Assembly: GCF_001613505.1 (NCBI RefSeq)
Contig: NZ_BDCM01000009.1
Span: forward strand, 310,001-374,000
Length of the DNA stretch: 64,000 bases
DNA from: Nocardia mikamii NBRC 108933
GTDB lineage: Bacteria; Actinomycetota; Actinomycetes; Mycobacteriales; Mycobacteriaceae
Direction: 5' to 3'
Below are positions 30,206 through 41,981 of this stretch, one piece after another. A program made the position numbers and the translations under genes. The notes below the pieces were generated by a model. That model made no database searches. It was given only the letters and a program-made list of their open reading frames with translations, and was not told the DNA's origin. Each line of letters starts with the position of its first letter. The first letter of the stretch is position 1.

Positions 30206-30229
30206 GTGACGCTCCGCTGCCGCGTCCGG
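30206..30229. repeat. 24-bp element shared with the dppB/dppC tandem repeat
   Basis: The non-coding stretch beginning GTGACGCTCCGCTGCCGC matches the first 24 bases of the 75-bp repeat unit at 62156 in 22 of 24 positions. It lies in the 113-bp gap between map and the PPOX gene. It may be a dispersed short repeat; two occurrences in one window are suggestive only. Confidence 0.45.
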
Positions 30230-30254
30230 GCTCGACCGGTTAGGCTCGGCACTC

Positions 30255-30641
30255 GTGGACAATCCTTTCGGGCCCGCGGGTACCGCGAACTACGTTCTGC
30301 TCACCACCTACAAGAAGGACGGCACGCCGGTCGCGACCCCGGTGTGGGCGGCGCTCGACGATGCCAAGTTGTACGTCTGGACCGAAACCGCCGCATGGAA
30401 GGTCAAGCGGGTGCGCCGCAATCCGGAGGTCACCCTGCAGCCGTGCAGCGTGTCCGGTAAGCCGCGCGGGGAGATCGTATCCGGCACCGCCCGGGTCCTC
30501 GACGAGCAGGGCAGCGACCGGGCCCGGGAACTGATCAAGCGCAAATACTCGCTCATGGGCTGGCTGATCGTCACCGGCAGCCTGTTGCGACGCGGGCGCA
30601 AGGGCACGATCGGCATCGAAATCACCGCTGCGCCAGCCTGA
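30255..30641 (+). CDS. PPOX-class F420-dependent enzyme, copy 1
   Basis: A 128-residue split-barrel protein of the PPOX/F420-dependent family (TIGR03666-like). Family features are NYVLLTTYKKDGTPVATPVW at the N-terminus, LYVWTETAAWKVKRVRRNPEVTLQPC in the cofactor region, and ARELIKRKYSLMGWLI near the C-terminus. The GTG at 30255 is the only suitable start. It is about half identical to the convergent gene at 30693-31082, so the two are paralogues. Known relatives reduce or bind F420; the substrate is not known. Confidence 0.87.
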   Translation: MDNPFGPAGTANYVLLTTYKKDGTPVATPVWAALDDAKLYVWTETAAWKVKRVRRNPEVTLQPCSVSGKPRGEIVSGTARVLDEQGSDRARELIKRKYSLMGWLIVTGSLLRRGRKGTIGIEITAAPA

Positions 30642-30692
30642 TTCAGCACTGCCCCAGCCGATTCGACACCGACCGGCCTGATCCGGCGGCGG

Positions 30693-31082
30693 TTACTCCC
30701 CCGCCGGTTCGGCGGTGATCGCCAGACCGACCGAGCGATCCTTACCGAAGATCAACTTGTGGCCGCGGATCAGCACCGTGCCGATCACCCCGTATTTGTG
30801 CGCGACGAGATCGCGCACCCGTTCGGTCCCGTCCGCATCGAGGATGCGCGCCGTGCCGGCACTCACCGGCGATCCGGACGTGCGGCCGCGGGCGTCGCAG
30901 GCCTGAACCGTCACCGCGGCATTACGGCGCAGCCGTTTCACCTTCCAGGTCTTCGGATTGGTCCAGACCACCAGCCGGTCACCGTCGGGAGCCACCCAGA
31001 CCGGGGCCCCGACCGGCGTGCCGTCCTTCTTGTAGGTGGTGAGCAGGACGTACTTCTGCTGTGCGAGTTCGTTCCAGGTCAT
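30693..31082 (-). CDS. PPOX-class F420-dependent enzyme, copy 2
   Basis: A 129-residue paralogue of the gene at 30255-30641 with the same YVLLTTYKKDGTPV and WKVKRLRRN stretches and a VRDLVAHKYGVIGTVLIRG helix. The ATG at 31082 gives MTWNELAQQKYV; the upstream in-frame extension is less typical. It lies just downstream of cobN on the same strand, where M. tuberculosis has Rv2061c, also a PPOX-type protein. It is thus the probable conserved member, and the plus-strand copy the extra one. Function within cobalamin metabolism is not indicated by the sequence. Confidence 0.87.
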   Translation of the reverse strand: MTWNELAQQKYVLLTTYKKDGTPVGAPVWVAPDGDRLVVWTNPKTWKVKRLRRNAAVTVQACDARGRTSGSPVSAGTARILDADGTERVRDLVAHKYGVIGTVLIRGHKLIFGKDRSVGLAITAEPAGE

Positions 31083-31176
31083 ATCCCCACGGTAGGACCG
31101 AACTCGCGCCCCGCACATCCGCCGCGCGGCGCGGGATCCGGTGCGCCCGCCGACGTAGCGGCCGCACCGGGTCGCG

Positions 31177-34800
<3,624 letters not shown>

Positions 34801-34844
34801 GGTTCTCCTCGGGTGACGCGCCCATAGCGGATACGGCCGCCCGC

Positions 34845-34925
34845 CCGGAGGGTCTGACTGTCACAGTGGCGCGACCGCACCGGAATTGCACCGGTTTTCC
34901 TCGTATCGGCGAGCCTCCGGATGCT
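34845..34925 (-). promoter_or_regulatory. Cobalamin riboswitch (compact) before cobN
   Basis: Read on the minus strand, the leader has the class signature in order: GCCGATACGAGGAAAACCGG, then TGCAATTCCGGTGCGGTC, then the B12 box GCGCCACTGTGA, and AGTCAGACC. A closing P1 helix pairs CCGGAGG (34914-34920) with CCTCCGG (about 34845-34851). The peripheral helices between the B12 box and AGTCAG are almost absent, giving a compact form of about 80 nt. It is placed to control cobN translation or transcription. Confidence 0.85.
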
Positions 34926-34981
34926 ATCGCACTGCTGTGACCGGTATTTCCCGATCCGACTCCGCGGCGTACGCTGTGAAT

Positions 34982-35299
34982 ATGCCGAACTCACCGGGAT
35001 GGAGCAGGCGGAACCGCTTTGCCGCCTGGTCGGGAATAACATGCATGATGATTGCTGTCGCATTGCTGGCAATGTCTTTGGCCGCTGCGGCCGGCGGTCA
35101 CGGCGGGCTGTTACTGGTCGCCGCCGGTGCCTGTGCGGCGGTCGCGATCTTCGGGCTGCTGGTCTTCGAGTCCACGGTCCGCCGCGACCATGTCGATCGG
35201 CACGACACACCACACCTGCTGTCGGACAGTTACGTCGACGACCAGCTGTGGAAGGCCGTGATCGACGCCCGGGACGAGAGCAGCTCGAAGGACCGGTGA
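34982..35299 (+). CDS. Small two-helix membrane protein A
   Basis: A 105-residue protein: basic N-terminus NSPGWSRRNRFAAWSG, then two hydrophobic helices (about residues 19-40 and 45-65), and an acidic soluble tail (DRHDTPHLLSDSYVDD). It is paralogous to the next gene, which begins SPPWVRRNRMVAWTS with the same helix pattern. The ATG at 34982 begins the protein just before the basic SPGWSRRNR motif. It is divergent from cobN and its riboswitch. No family is recognised. Position between cobN and cobG hints at a link with corrinoid metabolism, which is inference. Confidence 0.65.
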   Translation: MPNSPGWSRRNRFAAWSGITCMMIAVALLAMSLAAAAGGHGGLLLVAAGACAAVAIFGLLVFESTVRRDHVDRHDTPHLLSDSYVDDQLWKAVIDARDESSSKDR

Positions 35300-35303
35300 G
35301 CCG

Positions 35304-35633
35304 ATGCCCGCCAGCCCGCCTTGGGTGCGGCGCAACCGTATGGTCGCCTGGACCAGCTACTTCTGCGTCCTGATCGGATTCGGCACCCTGGCGATGGGAC
35401 TCACCGCCGCCGGAAGCGGACATCTCGGCTGGGCCCTGATCGCGGGCGCGATCTGCGCCGCCGCCTTCGTCGGCGGTATCAGCCTGTTCGGCGCGACCGC
35501 CTATCACGACCGGACCACCCACCACGCCGGCCCGAACCTGCTGTGGGATTCCTCCTGGCCGGACGCCACACCCGAACCGTCCCACGCCCCGCACACCGCG
35601 CGTCACCGCCCGCGCCTGCGCCGCGGTCACTGA
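35304..35633 (+). CDS. Small two-helix membrane protein B
   Basis: A 109-residue paralogue of the preceding gene, starting 4 bases after its stop and thus translationally linked. N-terminal WVRRNRMVAWTSYFCVLIG leads into two hydrophobic helices (about 14-34 and 40-62). The tail is different from protein A: a histidine-rich AYHDRTTHHAG, then a Pro- and His-rich C-terminus ending in a basic RPRLRRGH. His content might suggest metal binding but this is weak. No known domain is recognised. It ends 65 bp before cobG. Confidence 0.65.
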   Translation: MPASPPWVRRNRMVAWTSYFCVLIGFGTLAMGLTAAGSGHLGWALIAGAICAAAFVGGISLFGATAYHDRTTHHAGPNLLWDSSWPDATPEPSHAPHTARHRPRLRRGH

Positions 35634-35698
35634 CGCGCCCGTGCCCCGGACGCACCGGCCGCATTCCGGGCGCGCCCGGCTCGTAGGCTGGGGACATC

Positions 35699-36892
35699 AT
35701 GACGCGCTCCGCTCCCGACTCCTGCCCCGGTGTGCTGCGCCTGCATCAGGCCGCCGACGGTCCGCTGGCCCGGATCCGGCTGCCCGGCGGCGCGATCACC
35801 CCCGATCAACTGCGCGCGCTGGCCGCGGCGGCCGACGAGCTCGGTAACGGCAGCATCGAACTGACATCGCGGGGCAATGTGCAGTTGCGGCAGATGCACG
35901 ATGCCGCGGCACTGGCCGAGCGGCTCGAGCACGCCGATCTGCTGCCCGCGCCCACCCACGAACGGGTGCGCAACATCGTGGCCTCGCCGCTGTCGGGCCG
36001 GTCGGGCGGCTGGAACGATGTGCATCCGCTGGCCGCGCACCTCGACGCGGGGCTGCGGGCGGCCCCGGAATTGGCCGCGCTACCCGGGCGGGTGCTGTTC
36101 ACCCTCGATGACGGCCGCGGCGACATCAGTGGGCTCGGCGGCGACATCGGCGTCCACGCCACCGATGAGGCCGAGTTCGCGCTGGTTTTGGCCGGGCGCG
36201 ATTCGGGCGCTCGCATCGGCGCGGACCGGGCGGTGGACACGATGCTGGCGGCGGCCCACAGCTTCCAGCGCATACGCGCCGAGCAGTGGCGGCTGCGCGA
36301 GGTCGCCGACGGCCCGGCTCGGGTCCTGGCCGAACTGGCTCTCGAACCGACTGCCGAACCGATGGATTTCGTTGCCCGCCATGATATTCCGATCGGCTGG
36401 CTCACCCAGGCCGACGACCGGGTCGCGCTCGGGGCGGCCGTACCCCTCGGCGCGCTGCCGGCCCGGACCGCGGAATTCGTCGCGGCGGTGGAACATCCGA
36501 TTCTGATCACGCCGTGGCGCAGTCTGGTCATAGCCGATATGGACGAGTGGACGGCCGAGCAGGTGGTGCGGGTGCTGGCACCGATGGGCCTGATCTTCGA
36601 CGCGAACTCGCCATGGCTGGCCGTGACCGCGTGCGCCGGGCGGCCGGGCTGCGCGAAATCACTGACCGACGTGCGGGCGGACGCGACCGACGCCGTCGCC
36701 TCCGGGCGGGTGCTGCCGGTCGGCACCCCGGCGCCGGATCTGTCCGGGCTCACCGCGGACCAGGTGGTCGTCGCCGGCCGGCAGCACTGGTCGGGCTGCG
36801 ACCGGCAATGCGGACGTCCCGCCGGGCCGGTGACCGAGGTGGTCGCCGAATCGGGCGGGTATCGCATCACCGGGCCCCGCGCGGATCGCTGA
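35699..36892 (+). CDS. cobG: Precorrin-3B synthase CobG
   Basis: CobG is the Fe-S monooxygenase that contracts the ring of precorrin-3A in aerobic B12 synthesis. The 397-residue product is built of two nitrite/sulfite-reductase-like halves. The first contains GSIELTSRGNVQLRQM; the iron-sulfur ligands are in TACAGRPGCAKS (near residue 312) and GCDRQCGRPAGP (near 366). Length and the CxxxxxC/CxxxC pattern match known CobG. ATG 35699 is the first start and gives MTRSAPDSCPGVLRLHQAADG. It heads a plus-strand cobG-(membrane protein)-cobH-cobIJ run, as in M. tuberculosis where cobG, cobH and cobI are consecutive. Confidence 0.94.
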   Translation: MTRSAPDSCPGVLRLHQAADGPLARIRLPGGAITPDQLRALAAAADELGNGSIELTSRGNVQLRQMHDAAALAERLEHADLLPAPTHERVRNIVASPLSGRSGGWNDVHPLAAHLDAGLRAAPELAALPGRVLFTLDDGRGDISGLGGDIGVHATDEAEFALVLAGRDSGARIGADRAVDTMLAAAHSFQRIRAEQWRLREVADGPARVLAELALEPTAEPMDFVARHDIPIGWLTQADDRVALGAAVPLGALPARTAEFVAAVEHPILITPWRSLVIADMDEWTAEQVVRVLAPMGLIFDANSPWLAVTACAGRPGCAKSLTDVRADATDAVASGRVLPVGTPAPDLSGLTADQVVVAGRQHWSGCDRQCGRPAGPVTEVVAESGGYRITGPRADR

Positions 36893-37034
36893 CGCGCCCA
36901 CCGCCGCGACATCCCCGGTCGGGGGTCCCAGGATCAGCCACTGCACGCCTCCCGCTATTGCCCGTCCCGATCCCGGCATGCCGGCCGATCGCGCCGACGT
37001 CCCCTCGTCGTTCCGGTTCGCGCACACTGGATCG

Positions 37035-37607
37035 ATGGACCCGTCCGCGGAACAGTCGCCGTCCACCGCCGCTCTGCTCTCCGACGCGCAGATCGCGCGG
37101 TTGTCGCTCCCCCAGCGGCTCGAACTCGTCGCGCGGCTGCGACCCGACCGGGTCCGGCCGCATCCGCGCCGGGTGCGCGTGGCCCGCGGACTACGATTGT
37201 CGTTGATGGTCGGCGGCTCGATCGCGATGATCCCGTGGCTGGTCTACCTCGGGTTCACGCTGCCTCAGGACTACAACGCGAATCATTGGGCGCTGGTGTG
37301 GATCGGTTTCGACATCCTGCTGGTGGCGATGATGACCACCACCGCCTACCTCGGCTGGCGCCGGCGAGCGCTGGTGATCCTGCCGGCCTTCGGCACCGGA
37401 GTGCTACTGCTCGCCGACGCCTGGTTCGACACGACCACCGCCGGTCCCGACGACATCCGGGTGTCGATAGCGACGGCCGCGCTCGCCGAGGTTCCGCTCG
37501 CGGTGCTGCTGCTCACCGGGGCGCTGGCCCTGTTCCGCTATCTCGTCTTCGCCAATCCCCTGCACGATCCGGCCGTATCGCCGTGGCGGGCCCGGCTGCC
37601 GTTCTGA
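37035..37607 (+). CDS. Four-helix membrane protein between cobG and cobH
   Basis: A 190-residue protein. The first ~50 residues are soluble and basic ([35 protein letters not shown]), then four hydrophobic helices follow ([75 protein letters not shown]). ATG 37035 is preferred; 36978 is an in-frame alternative without a better ribosome-binding site. No known family is recognised, although small membrane proteins of this layout are common in mycolata. It interrupts the cob gene run, so it could be co-expressed with it. Confidence 0.7.
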   Translation: MDPSAEQSPSTAALLSDAQIARLSLPQRLELVARLRPDRVRPHPRRVRVARGLRLSLMVGGSIAMIPWLVYLGFTLPQDYNANHWALVWIGFDILLVAMMTTTAYLGWRRRALVILPAFGTGVLLLADAWFDTTTAGPDDIRVSIATAALAEVPLAVLLLTGALALFRYLVFANPLHDPAVSPWRARLPF

Positions 37608-37701
37608 GGTCCCGGGCCGGGCGCCTGAACCTCGCGGACCGGGCGGCCCCTCGCCCACGGTGCCGCTCGGGGCCCGGATTCCCACCGCTAGGGTGATGCC
37701 C

Positions 37702-38337
37702 ATGTCCGATGTGCGTACCAGCTACCTCACCGACGGAGCCGAGATCTATCGGCGCTCGTTCGCGACGATCCGGGCCGAAGCCGATCTGGCGCGGTTCCCG
37801 GCCGATGTCGCGCAGGTGGTGGTGCGCATGATCCACGCGTGCGGACAGGTCGATCTGACCACCGATATCTCCCACTCCCCGCGGGTCGTGGCGGCGGCCC
37901 GCACCGCGCTGCGTGCCGGCGCGCCGATCCTGTGCGACGCCACCATGGTCGCCTCCGGCGTCACCCGCAAACGGCTGCCCGCCGACAACGATGTGCTGTG
38001 CCTGCTCGCCGATCCGCGGGTGCCGCGGCTCGCGCAGGAGATGGGCAACACGAGATCGGCTGCGGCACTGGAATTGTGGCGCGACCGGCTCGACGGCGCC
38101 GTGGTCGCGATCGGCAACGCCCCGACCGCCCTGTTCCATTTGCTGGACATGCTCGACGCGGGCGCGCCCCGCCCCGCCGCGGTGCTGGGAATTCCGGTGG
38201 GGTTCGTCGGCGCCGCCGAATCCAAGCAGGCCCTGGCCGAGTACGGCGGCGTCGAATACCTCACCGTGCACGGCCGGCGCGGCGGCAGCGCCATCACCGC
38301 CGCCGCCCTCAACGCGATCGCGAGTGAGCAGGAATGA
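37702..38337 (+). CDS. cobH: Precorrin-8X methylmutase CobH
   Basis: CobH moves the C11 methyl to C12, giving hydrogenobyrinate. The 211-residue product has [30 protein letters not shown] with the catalytic His, then [30 protein letters not shown] and [19 protein letters not shown], all diagnostic. ATG 37702 (MSDVRTSYL) is preferred over ATG 37696. The stop overlaps the cobIJ start (ATGA at 38334-38337), so the two genes are translationally coupled. Confidence 0.95.
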   Translation: MSDVRTSYLTDGAEIYRRSFATIRAEADLARFPADVAQVVVRMIHACGQVDLTTDISHSPRVVAAARTALRAGAPILCDATMVASGVTRKRLPADNDVLCLLADPRVPRLAQEMGNTRSAAALELWRDRLDGAVVAIGNAPTALFHLLDMLDAGAPRPAAVLGIPVGFVGAAESKQALAEYGGVEYLTVHGRRGGSAITAAALNAIASEQE

Positions 38338-39914
38338 GCGCGAGCGGAAAGCTGTGGGGCGTGGGGCTGGGCCCCGGCGACCCGGAGCTGGTGACGGTGA
38401 AGGCGGCCCGCATCATCGAATCGGCCGATGTCATCGCCTTTCACAGCGCCCGCCACGGTCGCAGCATCTCGCGCTCGATCGCGGCGCCGTATATGCGGCC
38501 CGGTCAGCTGGAGGAACATCTCGTCTATCCGGTGACCACCGAGACGACCGACCATCCGGGCGGCTATCAGGGCGCGATCGACGAATTCTACGAACGCGCC
38601 GCCGAACTGCTGGCCGGCCATCTGGCCGCGGGCCGCACCGTCGCGCTGCTGGCGGCGGGTGATCCGCTGTTCTACAGCTCGTACATGCATATGCACCGGC
38701 GCCTGGCCGACCGGTTCCCGGCGGAGATCATCCCGGGCATCACCTCGGTCAGTGCCGCCTCGGCCGCACTCGGCACACCGCTGGTGGAGGGTGAGCAGGT
38801 GCTCACGGTGCTACCGGGGACCATGCCGCCGGATCAGCTCGCCGAACGCCTCGCCTACGCCGACGCCGCGGCGATCATGAAACTCGGCCGCACCTATCCC
38901 GGTGTGCGGCAAGCACTGTCGAAGGCCGGTCGGCTCGACGACGCCTACTACGTGGAGCGTGCCAGCACCGGGCGCCAGCGGATCCTGCGCGCCGCCGACG
39001 TCTCCGACGCCGAGGTGCCGTATTTCGCCATCACCGTGGTGCCCGGGCCCACCCCCTCCACCGAGATACCGTTCACAACCGCCGAACCCGCTGCGGCCCC
39101 GAACGATTCGCCGGCCTCCGCCACCGGCGAGGTAGGCGAGGTCGTGGTCGTGGGACTGGGCCCCGGCTCCCCGCAGTGGACCACGCCCGAGGTCACCCGC
39201 GCCCTCGCGGCAGCGACCGACATCGTCGGCTACACCACCTACGTGAATCGGGTGCCGGTCCGCCCCGGGCAACGGCGCCATCTCAGCGACAACCGGGTCG
39301 AATCCGAACGCGCCGCCATGGCTTTGGATCTGGCGAAATCCGGAGCCCGCGTGGTGGTCGTGTCCTCCGGCGATCCCGGGGTGTTCGCGATGGCCGCCGC
39401 GGTCGTCGAGGAATCCGCGGATCCGCAATGGCGTGACGTGCCCGTGCGGGTGCTGCCGGGCGTCACCGCGGCCAGTGCCGTCGCCGCCCGCATCGGCGCG
39501 CCCCTCGGCCACGATTTCGCGATGATCTCGCTCTCGGACCGCCTCAAACCGTGGGAGACCGTGGCGCAACGCATTTCGGCGATTGCCGCCGCCGATATGG
39601 CGATCGCGATCTACAACCCGGCCTCCACCCAGCGGCGGTGGCAGGTGGGCGCCCTGCGCGAACTCGTCCTCGAGCACCGCGGCCCGGACACCCCGGTTGT
39701 CCTCGGCCGCGACGTCGGCGGACCGGCCGAATCGGTGCGCGTGACAACCCTGGCCGAGCTGAACCCGGACGACGTCGACATGCGCACGCTGCTCATCATC
39801 GGCGCGTCCACCACCGCCACCGTGGAGACCCCGCACGGGACACGGGTTTTCACCTCACGACGGTACGGGCAGGCCGCGAAGGACAACGCAGCGACGGTCG
39901 CGGCCGAACGATAA
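38334..39914 (+). CDS. cobIJ: Fused precorrin-2 C20-methyltransferase / precorrin-3B C17-methyltransferase CobIJ
   Basis: A 526-residue bifunctional SAM-dependent enzyme. The N-terminal CobI half (about 1-245) begins [20 protein letters not shown] and has [19 protein letters not shown] and [13 protein letters not shown] linker of about 15 Ala/Pro/Ser residues joins it to the CobJ half (about 262-510), with [31 protein letters not shown] and [20 protein letters not shown]. The same fusion is known in mycobacteria. The start overlaps the cobH stop. It is the last plus-strand cob gene in the run; cobK converges from the other strand 20 bp away. Confidence 0.95.
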   Translation: MSASGKLWGVGLGPGDPELVTVKAARIIESADVIAFHSARHGRSISRSIAAPYMRPGQLEEHLVYPVTTETTDHPGGYQGAIDEFYERAAELLAGHLAAGRTVALLAAGDPLFYSSYMHMHRRLADRFPAEIIPGITSVSAASAALGTPLVEGEQVLTVLPGTMPPDQLAERLAYADAAAIMKLGRTYPGVRQALSKAGRLDDAYYVERASTGRQRILRAADVSDAEVPYFAITVVPGPTPSTEIPFTTAEPAAAPNDSPASATGEVGEVVVVGLGPGSPQWTTPEVTRALAAATDIVGYTTYVNRVPVRPGQRRHLSDNRVESERAAMALDLAKSGARVVVVSSGDPGVFAMAAAVVEESADPQWRDVPVRVLPGVTAASAVAARIGAPLGHDFAMISLSDRLKPWETVAQRISAIAAADMAIAIYNPASTQRRWQVGALRELVLEHRGPDTPVVLGRDVGGPAESVRVTTLAELNPDDVDMRTLLIIGASTTATVETPHGTRVFTSRRYGQAAKDNAATVAAER

Positions 39915-39934
39915 GGCCGCACGAGCGACTGCGG

Positions 39935-40666
39935 TCAGCGCGCGTTCAACCACTCCCACGCCGCCGCAACGGATTCCGCGCAGTCGACACCCGGCGGCAC
40001 AGGCGGCCGGTCGACGACCACGACCGGAATGCCGCACGCGCGGGCAGCGGTCAGCTTGGCCACGGTGAGGTCGCCACCGCTGTCCTTGGTCACCATCGCC
40101 GAGATGCGATGCTCACGCAGCAGATCGACCTCCTGCGCCACGGTGAACGGCCCCCGGGCGAGAAGCAGAAGATGTTGCGGCGGAACGGGTCCGGTCGGCG
40201 GATCGATGGCCCGGATGAGAAACCACGGCTCACCGAGCTCGGCGAAGGCAGCCACGCCCTGGCGGCCGATGGTGAGGAAGACGCGGTCGAATGCGGTCAC
40301 GGCGCGGGCGGCGGCGGCCAGATCCGGCACCCGCGACCACCGGTCACCGGGTTGTTCGGACCAGCCGGGCCGGCGCAGGTGCACGATCGGTACCCCACCC
40401 GCTCGCGCCGCGGCGGCCGCATGCGAGGAGATGGTGCCCGCGAAGGGATGGGTGGCGTCGACGATCGCGTCGATCGCATTGTCCGCCAGCCACTTCCGTA
40501 AGCCCTCGGTGCCGCCGAACCCGCCGATGCGCACCGCTCCGGCGGGCAGGACCGGTTCTCGCACACGGCCGGCGAGCGAGGAGACGATGTCGAATCCTCG
40601 CTCGCCGGAGGCGATATCGGCGAGCTGCCGGGCTTCCCGGGTGCCGCCGAGAATCAGAACCTTCAG
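39935..40666 (-). CDS. cobK: Precorrin-6A reductase CobK with a non-canonical start
   Basis: CobK reduces precorrin-6A with NADPH. The frame reads KVLILGGTREARQLADIASG, then GGFGGTEGLRKWLADNAIDA, DATHPFAGTISSHAAAAARA and the C-terminal TKDSGGDLTVAKLTAARACG with VVDRPPVPPG, all typical. The conserved nucleotide-binding start KVLILGGT is encoded only if translation begins at CTG 40666 or further up. There is no in-frame ATG, GTG or TTG before it, and the first one (GTG 40564) would delete the Rossmann motif. A GTG at 40681 is out of frame by one base, so a single-base deletion is possible. In M. tuberculosis cobK is followed by cobM and cobL; neither is here. Confidence 0.85.
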   Translation of the reverse strand: MKVLILGGTREARQLADIASGERGFDIVSSLAGRVREPVLPAGAVRIGGFGGTEGLRKWLADNAIDAIVDATHPFAGTISSHAAAAARAGGVPIVHLRRPGWSEQPGDRWSRVPDLAAAARAVTAFDRVFLTIGRQGVAAFAELGEPWFLIRAIDPPTGPVPPQHLLLLARGPFTVAQEVDLLREHRISAMVTKDSGGDLTVAKLTAARACGIPVVVVDRPPVPPGVDCAESVAAAWEWLNAR

Positions 40667-40685
40667 TGTCGCAACACTTTCGGTG

Positions 40686-41294
40686 TCAGTTACCGCTGAA
40701 GTAGGCGAAGGCGGAGTCGATTAGCGGCTGCCCGCCCGCGACCAGCAGGCCGATCACGCCACCCAGGACCGCGCCCGGGATCGAACCGACGCCGATGAAG
40801 ATCAGGCCGACCAGGAAGCCGATGACCGCGCCGACCGCGGCGCCCAGCGAGGCGTGCTGCAGCTCGGCGAAGAACCAGTCCTGACCGGAGATGTTCTTCA
40901 CCGACGAGATCGGCTGCCCCTGCGGGGTCAACGTCAGGCTGGTGCCGTCCTCGTTCACCGCGGCGGCGACGGTGGTGCCGTTGGGCCCCTTGGCCGAGAG
41001 CGGGTAGCTCATCACCACGGCGCCCTTGTCGTTGGTCAGGGTGACCGCGGACTTGTCCGAGGTGAGGGCGAACTTGCCGCCCGTCACCGTGGTGACGATC
41101 TTGTTGCCCATATCGGCGAGTTCGGTGGTGTAGCCGACACCCTGGTCCGTGCCGTGCACGGCCGGGCTCTGCTGGGTCTGGACCTGACTCGGCGTCGGCG
41201 CGGGCGCGGCAGGCTCGGCATAAGCGGTCCCGTAGGCGATACCGGTCGCCGCGATGGCGATCAGCGAGGTGCCGACAAAGTTGGTGAATCTCAT
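40686..41294 (-). CDS. Secreted or surface protein with C-terminal glycine-zipper helices
   Basis: A 202-residue protein. The N-terminus MRFTNFVGTSLIAIAATGIAYGTAYAEP is a good signal peptide with likely cleavage after AYA. A Pro/Gln-rich linker (about 28-45) is followed by a soluble beta domain (GVGYTTELADMGNKIVTTVT, FALTSDKSAVTLTNDKGAVV). The C-terminus holds two hydrophobic segments with GxxxG spacing (AAVGAVIGFLVGLIFIGVG and PGAVLGGVIGLLVAGG). Similar signal-linker-beta-glycine zipper proteins occur in several copies in Nocardia and Rhodococcus; I believe this is one of them but cannot name the role. Surface or envelope insertion is likely. Confidence 0.8.
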   Translation of the reverse strand: MRFTNFVGTSLIAIAATGIAYGTAYAEPAAPAPTPSQVQTQQSPAVHGTDQGVGYTTELADMGNKIVTTVTGGKFALTSDKSAVTLTNDKGAVVMSYPLSAKGPNGTTVAAAVNEDGTSLTLTPQGQPISSVKNISGQDWFFAELQHASLGAAVGAVIGFLVGLIFIGVGSIPGAVLGGVIGLLVAGGQPLIDSAFAYFSGN

Positions 41295-41362
41295 CTATTT
41301 CCCATCGGATCGATCACCCGACATAACGATCGGATTACGCCGACCCGAGACATTTCCGCAGG

Positions 41363-41560
41363 TCAGCCGGTTGCCGCCTGTGGGAATCGGGTCAGAAGTG
41401 TAACTTTAGTGCCACCTTGGGGATTTAGGTACTCCAGCCACTGGGAGTTCTCGACGGTGCTGTTGCGGCATTCATCGCGCAGGCGAGGGTTGAACGATTC
41501 GATACAGCCATTGCGCAACGTCTCTCGTGTCCTGAACGCCCGTCCCGGCGCTGCGGACCG
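41363..41560 (-). pseudogene. Remnant of an IS3-type transposase C-terminus
   Basis: The minus strand encodes TLRNGCIESFNPRLRDECRN (about 41468-41530), which is the conserved integrase-core end of IS3-family OrfB proteins (NGxIESFNxRLRDEC). After it the sequence departs from the family and stops at 41363; upstream, no complete integrase domain or OrfA is found. It is a decayed element, with no terminal repeats that I can confirm. It marks past insertion at the border between the cob genes and the accessory region. Confidence 0.75.
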
Positions 41561-41651
41561 GCGGACAAACCGCTCCCTGAATCCGTTCTGGTGCAGAAGA
41601 AGAACTAGAGCCAGACGGTCATCGACATCCAGCCTCTCACTCCTTGGGGTG

Positions 41652-41852
41652 ATGCTGGTGCACACCGAATGGGCGTGGCCCGATCACGTGTTGCCGGGTG
41701 CCCCAGCGGGTGAGGACCGTCGTGGGCTCATCACTGCCGTTCTCGTGCAGCGCTCGGGTCGCTGGTTGATCCGAGCGGTACAGAACACACGCCTCAACGG
41801 GCTCGACGACTTCGCGCCGATCGCGCGGCGGGGTGCAGCGCCGGTTTCATGA
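41652..41852 (+). pseudogene. C-terminal fragment of a SgcJ/SnoaL-like protein
   Basis: The plus strand reads MLVHTEWAWPDHVLPGAPAG and then ITAVLVQRSGRWLIRAVQNT before a stop. The RSGRWLIRAVQNT end is characteristic of the SgcJ/EcaC (NTF2-like, DUF4440) family, whose members are about 130-150 residues long. Only the last strand-helix part is present here and the N-terminal half is missing, so this is a truncated gene, probably cut by the neighbouring insertion element. Confidence 0.55.
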
Positions 41853-41981
41853 AGCCTTATCACTGCCGCGGCCCGCGGTGTAAGGGAACACGAGGATCGG
41901 CATTACCGGGCGTTCGAGAGGGGACGTCTTCAGTCGAATTGCGGGGACTGGTTGGACCGGCCGTACTGGCTTGGAGCTCCG

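Noticed and set aside
36893..37034. Terminator in the cobG downstream gap
   Set aside because: Only a 4-bp CCCC/GGGG stem is present around 36910-36930, too short to call.
40854..41651. Long plus-strand frame leading into the SgcJ-like fragment
   Set aside because: It is antisense to the secreted-protein gene and shows similarity only after about 41652.
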